64,000 bases of DNA, from the NCBI GenBank assembly GCA_029216955.1, contig JANAVB010005597.1, forward strand, positions 45,989,480-46,053,479. The letters run 5' to 3'. The position numbers and the translations under genes are program-made. Shown here in pieces: positions 46,796 through 58,697 of this stretch. How positions within the stretch are numbered: position 1 is the first letter of the stretch; each line of letters begins with the position of its first letter. The DNA is from Iris pallida. Its lineage: Eukaryota; Streptophyta; Magnoliopsida; Asparagales; Iridaceae. The notes under the pieces were generated by a model that was not told the DNA's origin, searched no databases, and saw only the letters and a list, made by a program, of their open reading frames with translations.

Positions 46796-48001
46796 GGGCA
46801 TGTTTGGTAAGAAGAAATTGCAATGAAACTGTGAGTTTTTTTGTGAAAGTCAGATGAGATCAAGTGTTTGGTTTTACTTGAAATTGGTGGTTGAAAGTGC
46901 ATGACAAGACATGTTCCAGTTCTTGTCTCCTACTCTCCTTCATATCTCACTTCCCTCATTTTTTTTTGGTAAAACTGAAGGGAGTTCTTGGGACTAAAAA
47001 TGTTTAAACTGTATATTTGGAGGCACTTCTTCGTGTCACCCCCAACCTTCTGCCATACATTTTTTTTCCTTTGGTGGATCTCATCGGCGATGATGTTGCA
47101 GCGGCGACGTGAACGCTGCGACGAACAACCGAGACGGTGACCACGTTGTGGCAGAGATGACGGCGAGGACGGAGGCACAGATCACGTCGCCAACGATGAG
47201 GTCCACGCCGATGAGATCGACGCCGCCGCATTCCTCATCGACGCCTTTGTTGGTTCCCACCGCCGCCTCCATCCTCGACTGTCCACGTCCCTCCATTGCC
47301 ATTGGCAATTTCGTACAGTTTGTTAGCTTCATTCCTCTTCATCGGTCAAAATCTGGGTTAAGTATGCAAATGTGGGAAAAAGCTTTGGTTTGGGAAAGAC
47401 ATACTTGTTCTCTTTGGAAATGAGAAAAATAAAGACTTTGGCTTGAAAGACTTTGGTTTGGGAATGATGCCAATTTCAATTTGTAACATTTGTTAGAAAT
47501 GAACGGTTTAATAATTGATTTAAAAGATTCTTTAATTTTTAACAATAATAATAACAATAATTAGAGCTTATGATGCTCTCTAATGATAATAATAAAAATA
47601 AAAATAATAAACTATATATTGCAAAATTTAGGTTCAAATAAGAATTATTTGTGATTTTTTAATTAATATTCAATAATTATATGACAACCAAAATAGTCAA
47701 TAACTATAATAGTAAATGTATGTTTTTATTTAATTATGGTAATTAATTTAAATATGAGTTACCATATTTTCACTTTCAACATCCACTTTCAACAACCATC
47801 CAAACAACCGAACTCCTTTTCCCTCAACTTTCAACAACCATCCAAACAAACAACTCCTTTTTCTTTCACTTGCAGGAGACAAAGAGTACTCTATCCAAAC
47901 ACATTTTGGAAAGTGTCACTTGCTGTAAGTGCATTGCAACTCAAGATGATGTAAGTGCCACTTTTACACTTTTAAAGAGTTACTTCTATCCAAACAGCCT
48001 C
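46796..48001. mobile_element. Harbinger-like TIR element (1,206 bp) with GC-rich core
   Basis: The ends GGGCATGTTTGGTAAGAAG and CTATCCAAACAGCCTC are bordered by TTA (46793 and 48002). The empty site is in the right duplicate near 49778. A GC-rich block at 47090-47345 (GACGGCGAGGACGG, CGCCGCCGC) contrasts with its AT-rich arms and may be captured exon DNA. It gives open frames both ways, none recognised. Confidence 0.8.
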
Positions 48002-48150
48002 TTAGAATAAATTTTTTATTTGTGTTCTTATTATAAAAAAAATATATTTTATGAAGTAACTAAGGTTATCGTAATTTTTGTTATTTAGTTTTTTCTTCTT
48101 TTAAAAGTAAAATTTATTTATTTTGGTATTATTTAAAAGTGATATTTAAG

Positions 48151-48447
48151 TAGGGTAAATTGCAAAAAAAATTCTTAGATCTACGAAATGCAATTAAAGA
48201 CTCATTGCTTTGAACAATCCATTACGTTTCAATTATGCTCAAATGATCCATTTTCTGTTAACTGGTGTTAAGTTGAAATTGTGATGACCATTTTACTCAT
48301 TTTCCACTCTCCGTCCGTCCCCTCCCTCCCTCCCCCCTCTGCGGTGATAGGAGGAGGAGGAGGAGGAGGAGGAGGAGGAGGGAGGCGGGGAGAACGCGGG
48401 GGGCAGGGAGGAGAAGGGTGTGGGGAGGAGAAGGGCGCTCTCTTTTC
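48151..48447. other. Spacer between duplicate copies, with (GGA)n
   Basis: It begins GGGTAAATTGCA, reminiscent of Mutator-like termini, and carries a (GGA)n run at 48349-48380 followed by G/A-rich DNA to about 48430. No matching right terminus was found. Confidence 0.45.
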
Positions 48448-48805
48448 CTGGGGAGTGAATAAAGAAGGAAGAATAGAAGAGATCAAACGCACAAGAGAGA
48501 GAGTATAGAGTGAAGGGTTTTATGATTCTCGTGCAAGAGTTCAAGGACTAGGACCTGACCTTTAGTGGGGAGCCAAGCGATTTATTGTACTGTAGCCACC
48601 TCTAATACTTGATTTTGTAATGACTAATTTGTGCTTTACCTATTATCCATTTTTAATTTAATATAGTGTAGATAAATTAGTCTTTTGTAATTTAATATAG
48701 TGTAGAGAAATTAATCTTTTTCAATTTGTTGAGATGGCAAAATTAAAAGCTAGAAAAAATGTATAAAATTTTGACTAGTGCAATGAAAGTTATAGAGCGT
48801 TGTTC

Positions 48806-48833
48806 TTCTTCTTCTTCTTCTTCTTCTTCTTCT
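48806..48833. repeat. (TTC)n microsatellite in the right duplicate
   Basis: About nine TTC units. The left copy has only about three at the matching site (45390), so the repeat expanded after duplication. Confidence 0.85.
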
Positions 48834-50093
48834 ATGATTTATTTTGAACAATATTGCAATACCCTTGTTAAATTGTGATAGATATGGAGTACCATACCAG
48901 TACCTAATAAATTTTTTAAAAAGTTAGGTTAACATCTTTGTTTAATACACTCTTTTCAGTCTTATTCATTTGTGTATATATGTCAACCTTAGACGATAGA
49001 TTCAAAAAAAATTAATTTCTTTTTTTCCTTTTAATTTTTCTAACAGGTAGTTGCGGAGATGGCATCTAAAATTGGGAGGCTTATAGCTTAAGCAACACGA
49101 GGATACTAGAATCATGGAGTTTAAAGTACCAAAATTTTGATTTTTTTTTTTCCAAACAAAGAATAAAACATAACTAAGAAAATATTTTAAATTTTATTTT
49201 TTAAAATTTTGGGACGGACTACAAGTACAGTCCACACATGTCCCTGTTATAGCTTCTTCCTTGGCAACATGGTGCTAAATAAAAATATCATTTCACAAAT
49301 AATGGCGACTAGTTCACTGAAGGAGGTAGAGAGAAGGGTGTATAGATTTTCTTGTTTTATTTTGTTTTTATTCTTATTTTTTGTTTTAGGAACAAAATAT
49401 CAAAAATCACATTTCTCATTAAACAAAATTATAGAATTGTTTTGAGTTCTTTTAAGGACTTCAAATATGAACAGCTAACAGACCAACCCCAAATTGCTGG
49501 TAAGGATCAAAATGGACGAGCTAGCACGAAACTTTTTAGAGGGTGGCCAATCCACATTAACTTCCTTGCCGGCTAAAGTGAAGTCCAATTCATCATTGGA
49601 AGGACCAAACTATATAAAATGAATAATATTTAATAAAATAAAGGGAAAAGAAAAAAAATATTCAACCCAAAAAAAAGAAAAAGTTCAACCATGACAAAAA
49701 AAAGACTCAAAACGTGTCATAAAATAAAACGTCCAACTAGTTGTTTGACTATTTGGGTCCCAAACTACGTGCACTTAAAATTTTTTATTTGTATTCTTAT
49801 TAAAAAAATGTTATAGGAAGTAACTAGGGTTATCGTAATTTTTTGTTCTTTAGTTTTTTTTTTCCTTTTAAAAGTAAAATGTATTTATTTTGGTATTACT
49901 TAAAAGTGCTATTTAAGTATGATATTAACAAAGTCACATGGGGATGAGCAAGGATTGATTCGTAGATTCTGGACAACCATGTGGACGTCGGTGGGCCCAA
50001 TCTATGCACTATAAGCTTAAAAAAAGGACTTTATTTTATACATTAGCCCACTGTGAATTTTAAAATATCTAACAGGGAGAAGAATGGATGTCG

Positions 50094-50413
50094 ACTCGTT
50101 TGGTCCGAGAAAAGAAAAGAAAATGATTTTTTTTAGGACATGAAAAAATTGTAATTTTTACTAAAAATGCGGTAATTGAAAAAGGACAAAAATATAGTCA
50201 ACAATAGATAGTTTAGTTTAAATTTTTTTGTAATAAATGTATTAAAAAAAAATGGAAGGAAGTGAATCATTGACAGGCAGGGACCATTTTCTTTCCTTTT
50301 TTTTTCTTTCTTTGAAAACTATTTATTTTTACTACTACATTTTTGACATCCATGCACAAGAAATAAATAATTTTTTTTTCATGACTCTGATTTTGCGAAC
50401 CAAACGTGGCCGC
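50094..50413. mobile_element. Tourist-like MITE, diverged
   Basis: GACTCGTTTGGTCCGA on the left mirrors GCGAACCAAACGTGGCC on the right, about 320 bp apart, with poly-A/T interior. Target duplication is not clear. Confidence 0.5.
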
Positions 50414-51591
50414 ATGGACGTAGCCAGCTGGTCCCGAGGGGTATATAATGTTAGATGTATTGTGTCATGTGGAGTCATACCAAGTGCTGGAACGGTAGAT
50501 GTAGTCGAAACATAATAAGGTATAGCTGAGCAGTACAAATACGAGGTAAGTATCCAGAACCAAGAACTATTGTTGAAATATCGATGATTCATACTATAGG
50601 ACAAATGTGGATTCTCAAGTTAACTTTATAATCGAATTGAAACAACTAAGAAATAAGGATCACAAGTAAACGGCATACTTAATATGAACCTGATACAACA
50701 TTTTTATGTCCATTCAACTAAAAAAATAAAAATTGCTACTAGTGTCGCTTTGCTACTGTCCATTATTGGATCAGCCGTCCTAAGACTCAAAATGAGCTAC
50801 TCGAACATTTATGTTTTATCAAAAAAAAAACACGGGTTGGATATCGTACCCTTAATCTAAGAAATTCGGACAAAAGATAAGTACGGTCATAGCTGAAAAT
50901 TATTGGAACTCGAATTCGTCGATTATACACAAGCAGCGTAACAATTTTGAATTTATCCGTATGGAAGTTTTTTAGAAATTTATAATTATTCTCCGAACCC
51001 TCTACGGATCGCGACTATATTTGCGTGATTGGATACACAATATCGAAATTGTCTTCCATTATAAGTTTCGTCCAGTTATAAAATTGTCAATTGAATCATC
51101 TTTATTTTTTTTTTTTTATTATAATTAATTTTTTTAATAGTAAACATAGTACCAACTTGATGAAGTGTCCGAAGTTGACGTGACGTTGATGTTAATCAAA
51201 ACGAGAGTGATTATAATCGAACACGAACACTCTTGCATTGGCTGGTTGTGTTCTGGGCCCCAATGGCCTCGGTGTAAATTGGACATGTTTTCTTGTGAAA
51301 CTCACATTGTTTACATCAAATTAGGGACGCCCTTTTGTTTTAATGTTGATAGGGATGTACTTTGTTAAACCGGTGGCCACGAATTGAATACATGTGAGAG
51401 AGCACACGAGCAGATGGGTCCGTAGGAAAGACATCGCCATGTGACGGTAGTTAGCCCATCATTTTTAGGTTGCAAGATGACGACGAACCATCAATGTTGC
51501 TTCATCAAAAGCTGGTATGGACTTATAAAGTCGGGGGGTTTTAGCATAGAGCAAGTTTTGCTATGCCTACAATTAAATGTTTATAATTTTC
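50414..51591. other. Intergenic DNA, no gene recognised
   Basis: Mixed-composition sequence with only short open frames and no domains or clear repeats. Confidence 0.4.
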
Positions 51592-51594
51592 TTA

Positions 51595-52042
51595 GAGCAT
51601 CTCCAACCCTATTGTCTTGTTAAGTGTTGTGAGTCTTAGGTGGTTCCTATGTGGCATGAGCCACAAGACAATGTCTTGTTTATGTGACAAAATTATATCT
51701 CAAAAGACAATGAGATAGAAAAATTCTCTCCAATACAAAAGTATTGAGGAGACAATAAAAAGTATTTTTTTCAACTTCCAAGGCAACTTTTAAGACAACT
51801 ACTCATCTTCTTTCTTTTTTCTAATATTTTTTATTCATAATTGATGACATGAAAGAGAAGACATTGCCAAGTGCATTGTCTAGAACAAGACAATCAACTT
51901 CACAATGTCTTCTTTAATTTTTGCCACATAAGCTTCACAATTGACTTGACAATTGCATTGGAGAAGAACTTTTGAATAAAATTTTGTCATTCCTATGTGG
52001 CATTAACTTTTTTCCAAAGTCACAATAGGGTTGGAGATGCTC
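51595..52042. mobile_element. Harbinger-type MITE (448 bp)
   Basis: Perfect terminal repeats GAGCATCTCCAACCCTATTG / CAATAGGGTTGGAGATGCTC lie between TTA (51592) and TTA (52043). The GAGCATCTCCAACC end is widespread among plant PIF/Harbinger MITEs. Confidence 0.92.
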
Positions 52043-52217
52043 TTACAATTGTCACGTGTCAAATTTGATTGAAAGAGGAAAAAAAAATAGTGGAGTCGGA
52101 TGGAGCGCATGTACTAGGGGATGTGGGATCTGGTGGGACCCACGTGTGTAATAAATGGAAGAGAGAGGTTATAAAAAGTTTGTAAGTATTTGATTGTAAA
52201 CTTAGCATTTACCTTTA

Positions 52218-52623
52218 GGCCTCGTTTGGTTCACGGATTTAAGGAACCAAGAAAGAAAAATTGTTCCTTTCCTTTGTTTGGTAGCCACAAACTTGGAAAT
52301 CAATTTCCTGACAAGGGAGAAAATTGGTGGGAATATGGTTCCACTCAAGATCCATGGGATTGATTTTCCTTCCTCCTTTCCCAACATTTATTACAAAAGT
52401 TATGACAAAAGTAGCCATGTGTCATTGCTTATTTTACCATTAATGTTATTTTTTATAATATTATTTTTATTTTAAAAGGTAAGGATATTATTGGAATATT
52501 GTTATATTTTGCTTTTCTTTGTTTTACCAAACAACGGAAATGAAATATGACAAAAATTCTACTTTTTTATTTCCATGAAAAATACAAGGGAATTCATTTT
52601 CTTTTCGTGAACCAAAGGAGGCC
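52218..52623. mobile_element. Tourist/Harbinger-type MITE (406 bp)
   Basis: The ends GGCCTCGTTTGGTTCACGGA and TCGTGAACCAAAGGAGGCC lie between TTA (52215) and TTA (52624). Its terminal ~20 bp match those of 45627-46089, and interior words such as GGTTCCACTCA recur, so it is the same family. Confidence 0.9.
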
Positions 52624-52626
52624 TTA

Positions 52627-54710
52627 GTATACAAGTTTTTCAAATCTAATATATTTTAATAAAAAAAGATGAATTTTATGAATAGCTGATAAGTCTTTCA
52701 AATCAGAAGGAAAAAAAAAATATTAGTGCTCCAACACTTGTGTTGGATTATTTTAATCTATCTCAAGGGTTAAACTAAATGATAGACAATTTTGTCCTTG
52801 ATCTATTATATTCAACCTCCAATTTTTTTTTTTTTTCTAACTTTTTTCTCTCGTAAAAAAATAATTCTAAAATCCTATGTTACTAAATTAAGCTCTTCGA
52901 TTATTATCGACTTGGAAGAGGGACTCAAACAATACATCATCAATATTTGTATAATCATCTAGACTTTGGTGATTAATTTGTGAAGATGATAATATCTCCA
53001 AACAAATTAGACTTTATATAATTTAATCTTAATTTTTTTTTATTTCACTTATGTGTTACGATTGGAGTATATTGAATCATTCTCAAATAAATTTGACATA
53101 TTTGTGAAGAGAGTATGCCTGAAAATGATGGGTTTAAGATTTTGAAAGAGGGAGAGAGTTTTGTCTCGTGAGAAAATATTAAAGATGAGAAATTAGGAGA
53201 AATTTTATGGTTGGTTTGTAAGGAGGACAATGGAGCAAAAAGAAGGTTAGTTGAGAATATTAATTGGAAAAATTATTGAGGACAAAGTGGTCAACAAACA
53301 AGTATTGTCATTAACAAATATTTTATGTTTACTTGTATTAACTTAACTAGAGGAACTTATAACTCAATTTTTCTGATAATTTGATAGGCTCATGAACAAT
53401 TTATGAGATTTTAAAATTTTATAAAAATTGCACTAGATTTTGGACATATGCAAGAAATATTATCTTACAAATAGAGATTGCACAAGATTTTAACTACTTA
53501 AATTTTCGTGTACCTGACTAATGATAACGTAAAATTGTGCTTGATAACTAATGTTAGGGAAAAAAACAGCATTGCCCTTTCGAAGCTACACAATACAAGT
53601 CAACACTAGTGTTGAATTGTTAATCTAACTTACAATGAAGGATTCCGAACTCGAGTAGTTCTTGTGGTTATCGATGAGAGATATAAGATCTTGATTGGGT
53701 GACGGAAGATCAGTAGATCGAGTCACGGGAGCGTATTATTTTTTTTATTTATTTGGTAGAAGTTTTATTTATTTGGTGGAAGTTTGAGGACAGTAGATCC
53801 AAACAGCATACAATACAACGTGCACAAAGTCCGTATCACCGGACATCACAAAAAAACAAATTTACAATGAAAGATTACCGAACTCGAGTAACTCATGTGG
53901 TTACCGAGAAGAGGTATAAGACTCTGATACATCATACACAAAATTTCGTGCGTACTGTCAAACATTAGAAGAAAAAAACAACAACTTGGATTTCTCATCG
54001 CAACAGAATTGACCCAATGTAATCGTATGGATTAATGATTGTGCATAGGCTAAGATACAGAAATTGTGGGTAACAGCTCGCTAAACAAGTGTCACGGAAA
54101 AGGACTCTCTATCTGTCTATATGACGTAACTACCACAATGTAATACGCACAAGCTGTTCAAAAAACATTTTGTCAGAAGTTGAAAGTTCGCAGACACAAC
54201 TCAATTGGGAATTGGCGACATCACCTACCTTGTACGTTTTTTATGCAGTTGTTAGGGATCCATATCCCTACAAGCAAAACCTACTACAACATTTCCGTAG
54301 TTAGAGATATAAGCCCTATTTGGTTTGGTTCTTGAAAAATAAAAATAATTTATTTTCTGTATTTGAATGTCAAATATAATAAGGACGAAAGAAAAATAGT
54401 TTCCAAACAAAAAATAAATAGTCGACATTCTTAGGATTCATTTTTTCTCTCAAATTTTAAAAGTAAATTATTCCTACTAAAAATGTATTCTAACTATATT
54501 TCTAATATTTTCAAATATAAAAAACTACAATTTTCTAAGCCCACAAAAGAGCAAATAATTGATTTTTTTTTTCCATAATTCAAATAAAAAAATATTAAAA
54601 AAATATGGTCAAGTGCACGAGTTGTTACAAAATATATCGTGTACACACAAAAGATAAAAATTAATTTTCTTTTCTTTAACATTCAAATACAGAAAATATC
54701 CCTAAAGCCT
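52627..54710. other. Intergenic DNA with a small local repeat, no gene
   Basis: A phrase around CCGAACTCGAGTA..TC.TGTGGTTA.CGA occurs at 53646 and 53878. Near 54310 an ATTTGGTTTGGTTC end suggests another decayed MITE. No coding sequence is recognised. Confidence 0.4.
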
Positions 54711-54836
54711 CATTTGGTTTGCGGAAAGGAAAGGAAAAAAAAAGCAAATCTATTTTTTGCTCCTTTCTTTCCTTTAAAAAATACAATGTCAAAAAATAAA
54801 AAATTTGATGTTTGAAAATGTCAAAAAATACAGATG

Positions 54837-55269
54837 ATTGTCCTGAGGACACATGTCCTACATATTACAGACCAGGAGACGGGTTAGCTACCTTTGGCCC
54901 CGACACTCAGGAGTGATCGGGATTTAGTTTAGTAGACTGGCATCTGTTTTCATTTAGAGCTTGTTGTATAGAATTGAGACTTGAGATGTATTTGAGATTG
55001 TTCGAGATGTTGTTATTATTTCAGTAGTTATTGTTGTCTTCAATTTCTTAGTTATATTTTTGTGTTATCTTATCGTGCTTAGACTGTGATTGAATTACAC
55101 AATATCATATACTTGTCCTCCGTTCGGAGTTGAACATGATGAGTACATTATATACTTCATGAGTTGATGGTTAGTTAGAGACTTGGAACAGCGTTCTACC
55201 GCCGACACTGCGGCGTAGGCTGGACGCTGTTACGTACTCGTACCCTCACAGTGGGTGCGGGTCGTGACA
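54837..55269 (+). repeat. Truncated gypsy LTR 3' end
   Basis: The sequence ends GGTGCGGGTCGTGACA, the same terminal pattern as the LTR ending at 6649. The preceding 400 bp resemble an LTR R-U5 region (CAGGAGTGATCGGGATTTAG, then T-rich). No PBS follows and no left terminus is present. Confidence 0.6.
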
Positions 55270-55275
55270 CGTGCG

Positions 55276-55276
<1 letters not shown>

Positions 55277-55310
<34 letters not shown>
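55277..55310. repeat. Poly-G tract (34 bp)
   Basis: An uninterrupted G run immediately after the LTR stub. Its exact length may not be reliable. Confidence 0.9.
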
Positions 55311-55311
<1 letters not shown>

Positions 55312-55675
55312 GAGAGTGAATCCACGGGTTGGTGGATGGAATTATTTTCCTCCATTTTTTTTTCCCTTGGGAATCTATTTCTTTTCCTGATCATTTTTTT
55401 TGACATCCAAACATAGAAAATGAATAACTTTCCTTTCCGAATGTCCTTATTCCGTGAACCAAACATGGCAAAAGTGGATGCACGAATTTCTAGACTCGTT
55501 GGGGATTCGAACTCGTTTACATGGATTTCATTCGAAGAATTAACGTAAATCCAAATTTAAAGGGTGTTGTTATTAACATTTATAAAATATCATCGTGCAT
55601 TCCTCTTTAATTTTTTATCATTCAAATTTCAAATATACCCTGCATTTAATTTGACACCAATTTGTGCATGCATGG

Positions 55676-55849
55676 TAGGGGTGAGCAAATACCGACCGTT
55701 ACCGAAAATTGATCGAATATCGATTAAAAATATTTCGAAAAATTGAACTGAAATTATGTACTATACCGAATCGTCGAACCAACTAAAATATGGTATAATG
55801 ACAGCGGTAACAATTTGAGTGTAATACCATATCGAAAGATACCAAACCG

Positions 55850-55919
<70 letters not shown>

Positions 55920-56263
55920 GTTGTTCATGATTAATTTTATGCTACTCATTTTTATTTTTATCTTTGTTTTAGTTGAGAATCGGTTTTTTTCGAACTTAAA
56001 ATGAATTTTTTGGGCTTAAATTTATGTTAAGAACAATAAGAATTTAGTTTTTGATCTTTTGAGCTTATGTTTTTATATTTTCATAGAATTTTGAAATAAA
56101 TTTTGGTGTACTTAAACTTATACTAAGGATTAAACTTAGTAATCATGTTTATTCTTTTAAGCTCGTTTCGGTGTTTACGACTTGTTACATATTGTTCTAA
56201 TAAATTTGATTAATGACTTGGTTGATAGAAGCTTGGCTTTAAAATTTGATGCTTCTAAAAAAG

Positions 56264-56320
<57 letters not shown>

Positions 56321-56523
56321 AAGAGGTTCTATAATATTAAGTGTGTTGATTTATCAAATGTTAATTGATAAATATCGATATCGAACAAAAACTGACCGAA
56401 AACTGATTTAATCAAAATCGAAAAAATCGATTTTAACTGGTATTGATTTTTTTGTAAATACCTACTAAAAATTTACCAAAACTCGGACCAAATACCGACA
56501 TATTATACCAACGCTCACCCCTA
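55676..56523. mobile_element. hAT-like non-autonomous element (848 bp), clean ends
   Basis: Terminal repeats TAGGGGTGAGC / GCTCACCCCTA lie inside a perfect 8-bp duplication ATGCATGG (55668-55675 and 56524-56531). The interior has ACCGA/TCGGT words near both ends and two (TA)n tracts (55852-55916 and 56267-56318). No transposase is seen. Confidence 0.92.
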
Positions 56524-56629
56524 ATGCATGGAGGAAGGAGTGCATGATGACATTTTAGGAGTGCCAATAATGTTAAAATTTAAATTTTGAATAATATAAA
56601 ATCAAGGAGGAGTACAAAATGATATTTTA

Positions 56630-57340
56630 AGAGTGTATATCCAATTTAATCAGAAAATTCCTTATAGCATACCCAACTTTATCAAAATTGGAAAGAAAGA
56701 TACATGTTTAAGAATATTTCGAAATCAAGACCTTTCCGCCAGACCGTCTGGCAGAAATCCAACATGTTGGTTTTTTTTTTTAATTTTTTTGCTTTGGTTT
56801 AGCTGTTTTGTTTTGGTTTAATATTATGTTGGATCAAATACATAAAATGTCAACTATCAGTAACAACGTCCACCATCATTCATGCATACAGCGCTTATAT
56901 TCTCGTAAGGACCCTTAGCTTGGTGGAGTTTGTTGGCTACACTGTACTGCTTCTTGATCTCCCTCTTGGTGCCGGGTGGTCGACGAGGAGCAGGTCTTTG
57001 TTGTCTAGGATGTTGTAGTAGTAGTTGTTGTCGAGTATCATCGGAGTGTCGCGGTCGTTGCGGATGTAGCGAACGACGTCCTTCGGGTCAGACATCGCGT
57101 CATGGCACTTCTTGGACAACCAAACAAAAATCAAAGCAAAATAATTAAACCAAACCAACAAAATCAAAACACAAAAAAAATCGAGATGTTGGATTTCCGC
57201 CAGACAGTACAATTTCCGCCAGTCCATCAGGCGAAAAGATTTTGATTTCGAAATTTTCTTAAACATGTATCTTTTTTTTCAATTTTGACAAAGTTGGGTA
57301 TGGTATAGGATTTTTTTTGAATTTAAATCCTAAAGAAAAA
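56630..57340. mobile_element. Long-TIR foldback element carrying a peroxidase fragment
   Basis: Inverted arms of about 150-200 bp share GCATACCCAACTTT.TCAAAATTG, GATACATGTTTAAGAA and TTTCGAAATCAA. Both carry CCGCCAGAC/GTCTGGCGGAAATCCAACAT words and a TTTGGTTTA-rich strand. Exact ends and target duplication are unresolved. The core is the GC-rich captured fragment. Confidence 0.7.
56940..57125 (-). pseudogene. Class III peroxidase C-terminal fragment
   Basis: On the minus strand the frame reads SDPKDVVRYIRNDRDTPMIL, DNNYYYNILDNKDLLLVDH. This is the TPMxxDNxYYxNxxxxKGLLxxD block near the C-terminus of plant secretory peroxidases, haem enzymes that use H2O2 in the cell wall. About 60 of some 320 residues are present, without either haem-ligand His. 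After LLLVDH the similarity breaks off. The third positions are GC-rich, unlike the AT-rich arms around it. Confidence 0.8.
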
Positions 57341-58034
57341 ACCTATATATTTTCTTTTTTTACTTCTTATGGGTCAATAACCCGTTAGATTTGGAGGAGT
57401 TGACCACATGTTAAATGGCTTTTTTTCTAGCAGCCTTTCCTTTAATCATTGAACACACAATAAAAAGCATGGAATGAGCCAAGAGTTTGATTATTTAAAT
57501 ACGTAGTTTCTAAGAAGGAAGAAAGAAACTTCTACTCCATACTTTTTCTCCTTCCTCCCACATGTTAAATTGCAATTAGACTGGGGCTTGATAATTGGAA
57601 ACAGAGAGGACTTAGAATGCTACAAATTGGACAGCTTTGAACAGTTACAGCGTGACAAAAATAGAAATCAAGATCATGATAAAAAAAGGTGATTAAGAAA
57701 ATAATAATGATAGTAATTATATAAGGTGCCAATTAAGAAGCAGTATCTTTCAAATTTTAATTTCAAGCATGAGCACAGAAGATGCTTATATGCAACATCT
57801 TTCTCGGATGACAGTTGGGGTTCTCAGTGTCTCCGTTCTCCAAACTGGAAGAGAGAGATTCTAATCTAAGTAATTTCTTGTGGATTATTTTTCCAGAGAC
57901 CTTAATCCAAGAAAATAGTTAGTTAAGACTCAAGTTATTCGACACCAATTTCCCGTGGCTTTTCTTGGTTTTTTTTTTTTTTTTTTTGTGATTTTCTATC
58001 CATATATAGATACAAGAAACTATCAAAATAGAAT
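57341..58034. other. Intergenic DNA, no gene recognised
   Basis: AT-rich with a T18-type run at about 57970; nothing else to report. Confidence 0.4.
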
Positions 58035-58697
58035 AATTCTATAGAGACACACTTTTATTGACATATTTTATTGACACATTTATGTGGCAGATGATTTGGC
58101 ATTCCATGTCACCCGAATTAATTGAGAGCTTATTAATTATTTTTTTGGTATGTCCAATTTTGTATGTATGGAAGGTTTTCAATCTTTGGCATGTGTTACA
58201 ATTTTGCATGGCCAATTAATAGCCACACTTATTATCTTCTTTATTTTTTTTTCTGCTCATCTCCATTTCCTTCTTCTACTCATCTCCATTTTAAAACTTT
58301 GTACAAAATTATTTTACTTTCGTTGGAGCCTGCTCATGAAGTTGACGAGGGTGGATTGTTTGGATTCTATACATGCAAGAAGATTGAATCTTTTGCATGG
58401 ATTGCGAACTAATTAATTTGACGGACAATTTTGGCAAGTGAATAGTTAATTGGCCACGCAAAATTGCAACACATGAACTAATTAAATGGACATGGACAAT
58501 TTTGGCAAGTAAATAATTAATTGGCCATGCTTGAAACACATGCCAAAGATTGAAAACCTTCCATACATACAAAATTGGACATACCAAAAAAATAATAAAT
58601 AAGTCCTCAATTAATTCGGATGACATGGAATGCCAAATCACCTGCCACATAAGTGTGTCAACAAAATATGTCAATAAAAGTGTGTCTTTATAGAATT
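58035..58697. mobile_element. Foldback MITE with ~190-bp inverted arms (663 bp)
   Basis: The left arm (58035 to about 58225) and right arm (about 58505-58697) are near-perfect inverses. They share AATTCTATA, GACACACTTTTATTGACATA, GATTTGGCATTCCATGTCA, GTATGTATGGAAGGTTTTCA and TCTTTGGCATGTGTT. The whole unit can form one long hairpin. The open frames at 58150-58416 and 58674-58309 are translations of this hairpin, not genes. Confidence 0.85.

Larger units (their letters stand above)
45042..49925. repeat. Large direct duplication (left copy 45042-48155, right copy 48448-49925)
   Basis: Both copies start near CCTGGGGAGTGAATA and share long blocks in the same order: GGGTTTTATGATTCTCGTGC, CTAATACTTGATTTTGTAA, TTTTCTAACAGGTAGTTGCG, GAACAGCTAACA and CTTTTTAGAGGGTGGCCA. 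Both end in AAGTAACTA.GGTTATCGTAA and TTTTGGTATTA.TTAAAAGTG. The left copy is longer only because of two TTA-flanked insertions absent from the right. No gene is seen in the duplicated unit. Confidence 0.85.
54713..55470. mobile_element. MITE interrupted by a gypsy LTR stub
   Basis: The left end AAGCCTCATTTGGTTTGCGG and right end CCGTGAACCAAACATGGC are Tourist-like. About 440 bp of gypsy LTR and a poly-G tract separate them. Target site is not resolved. Confidence 0.5.
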
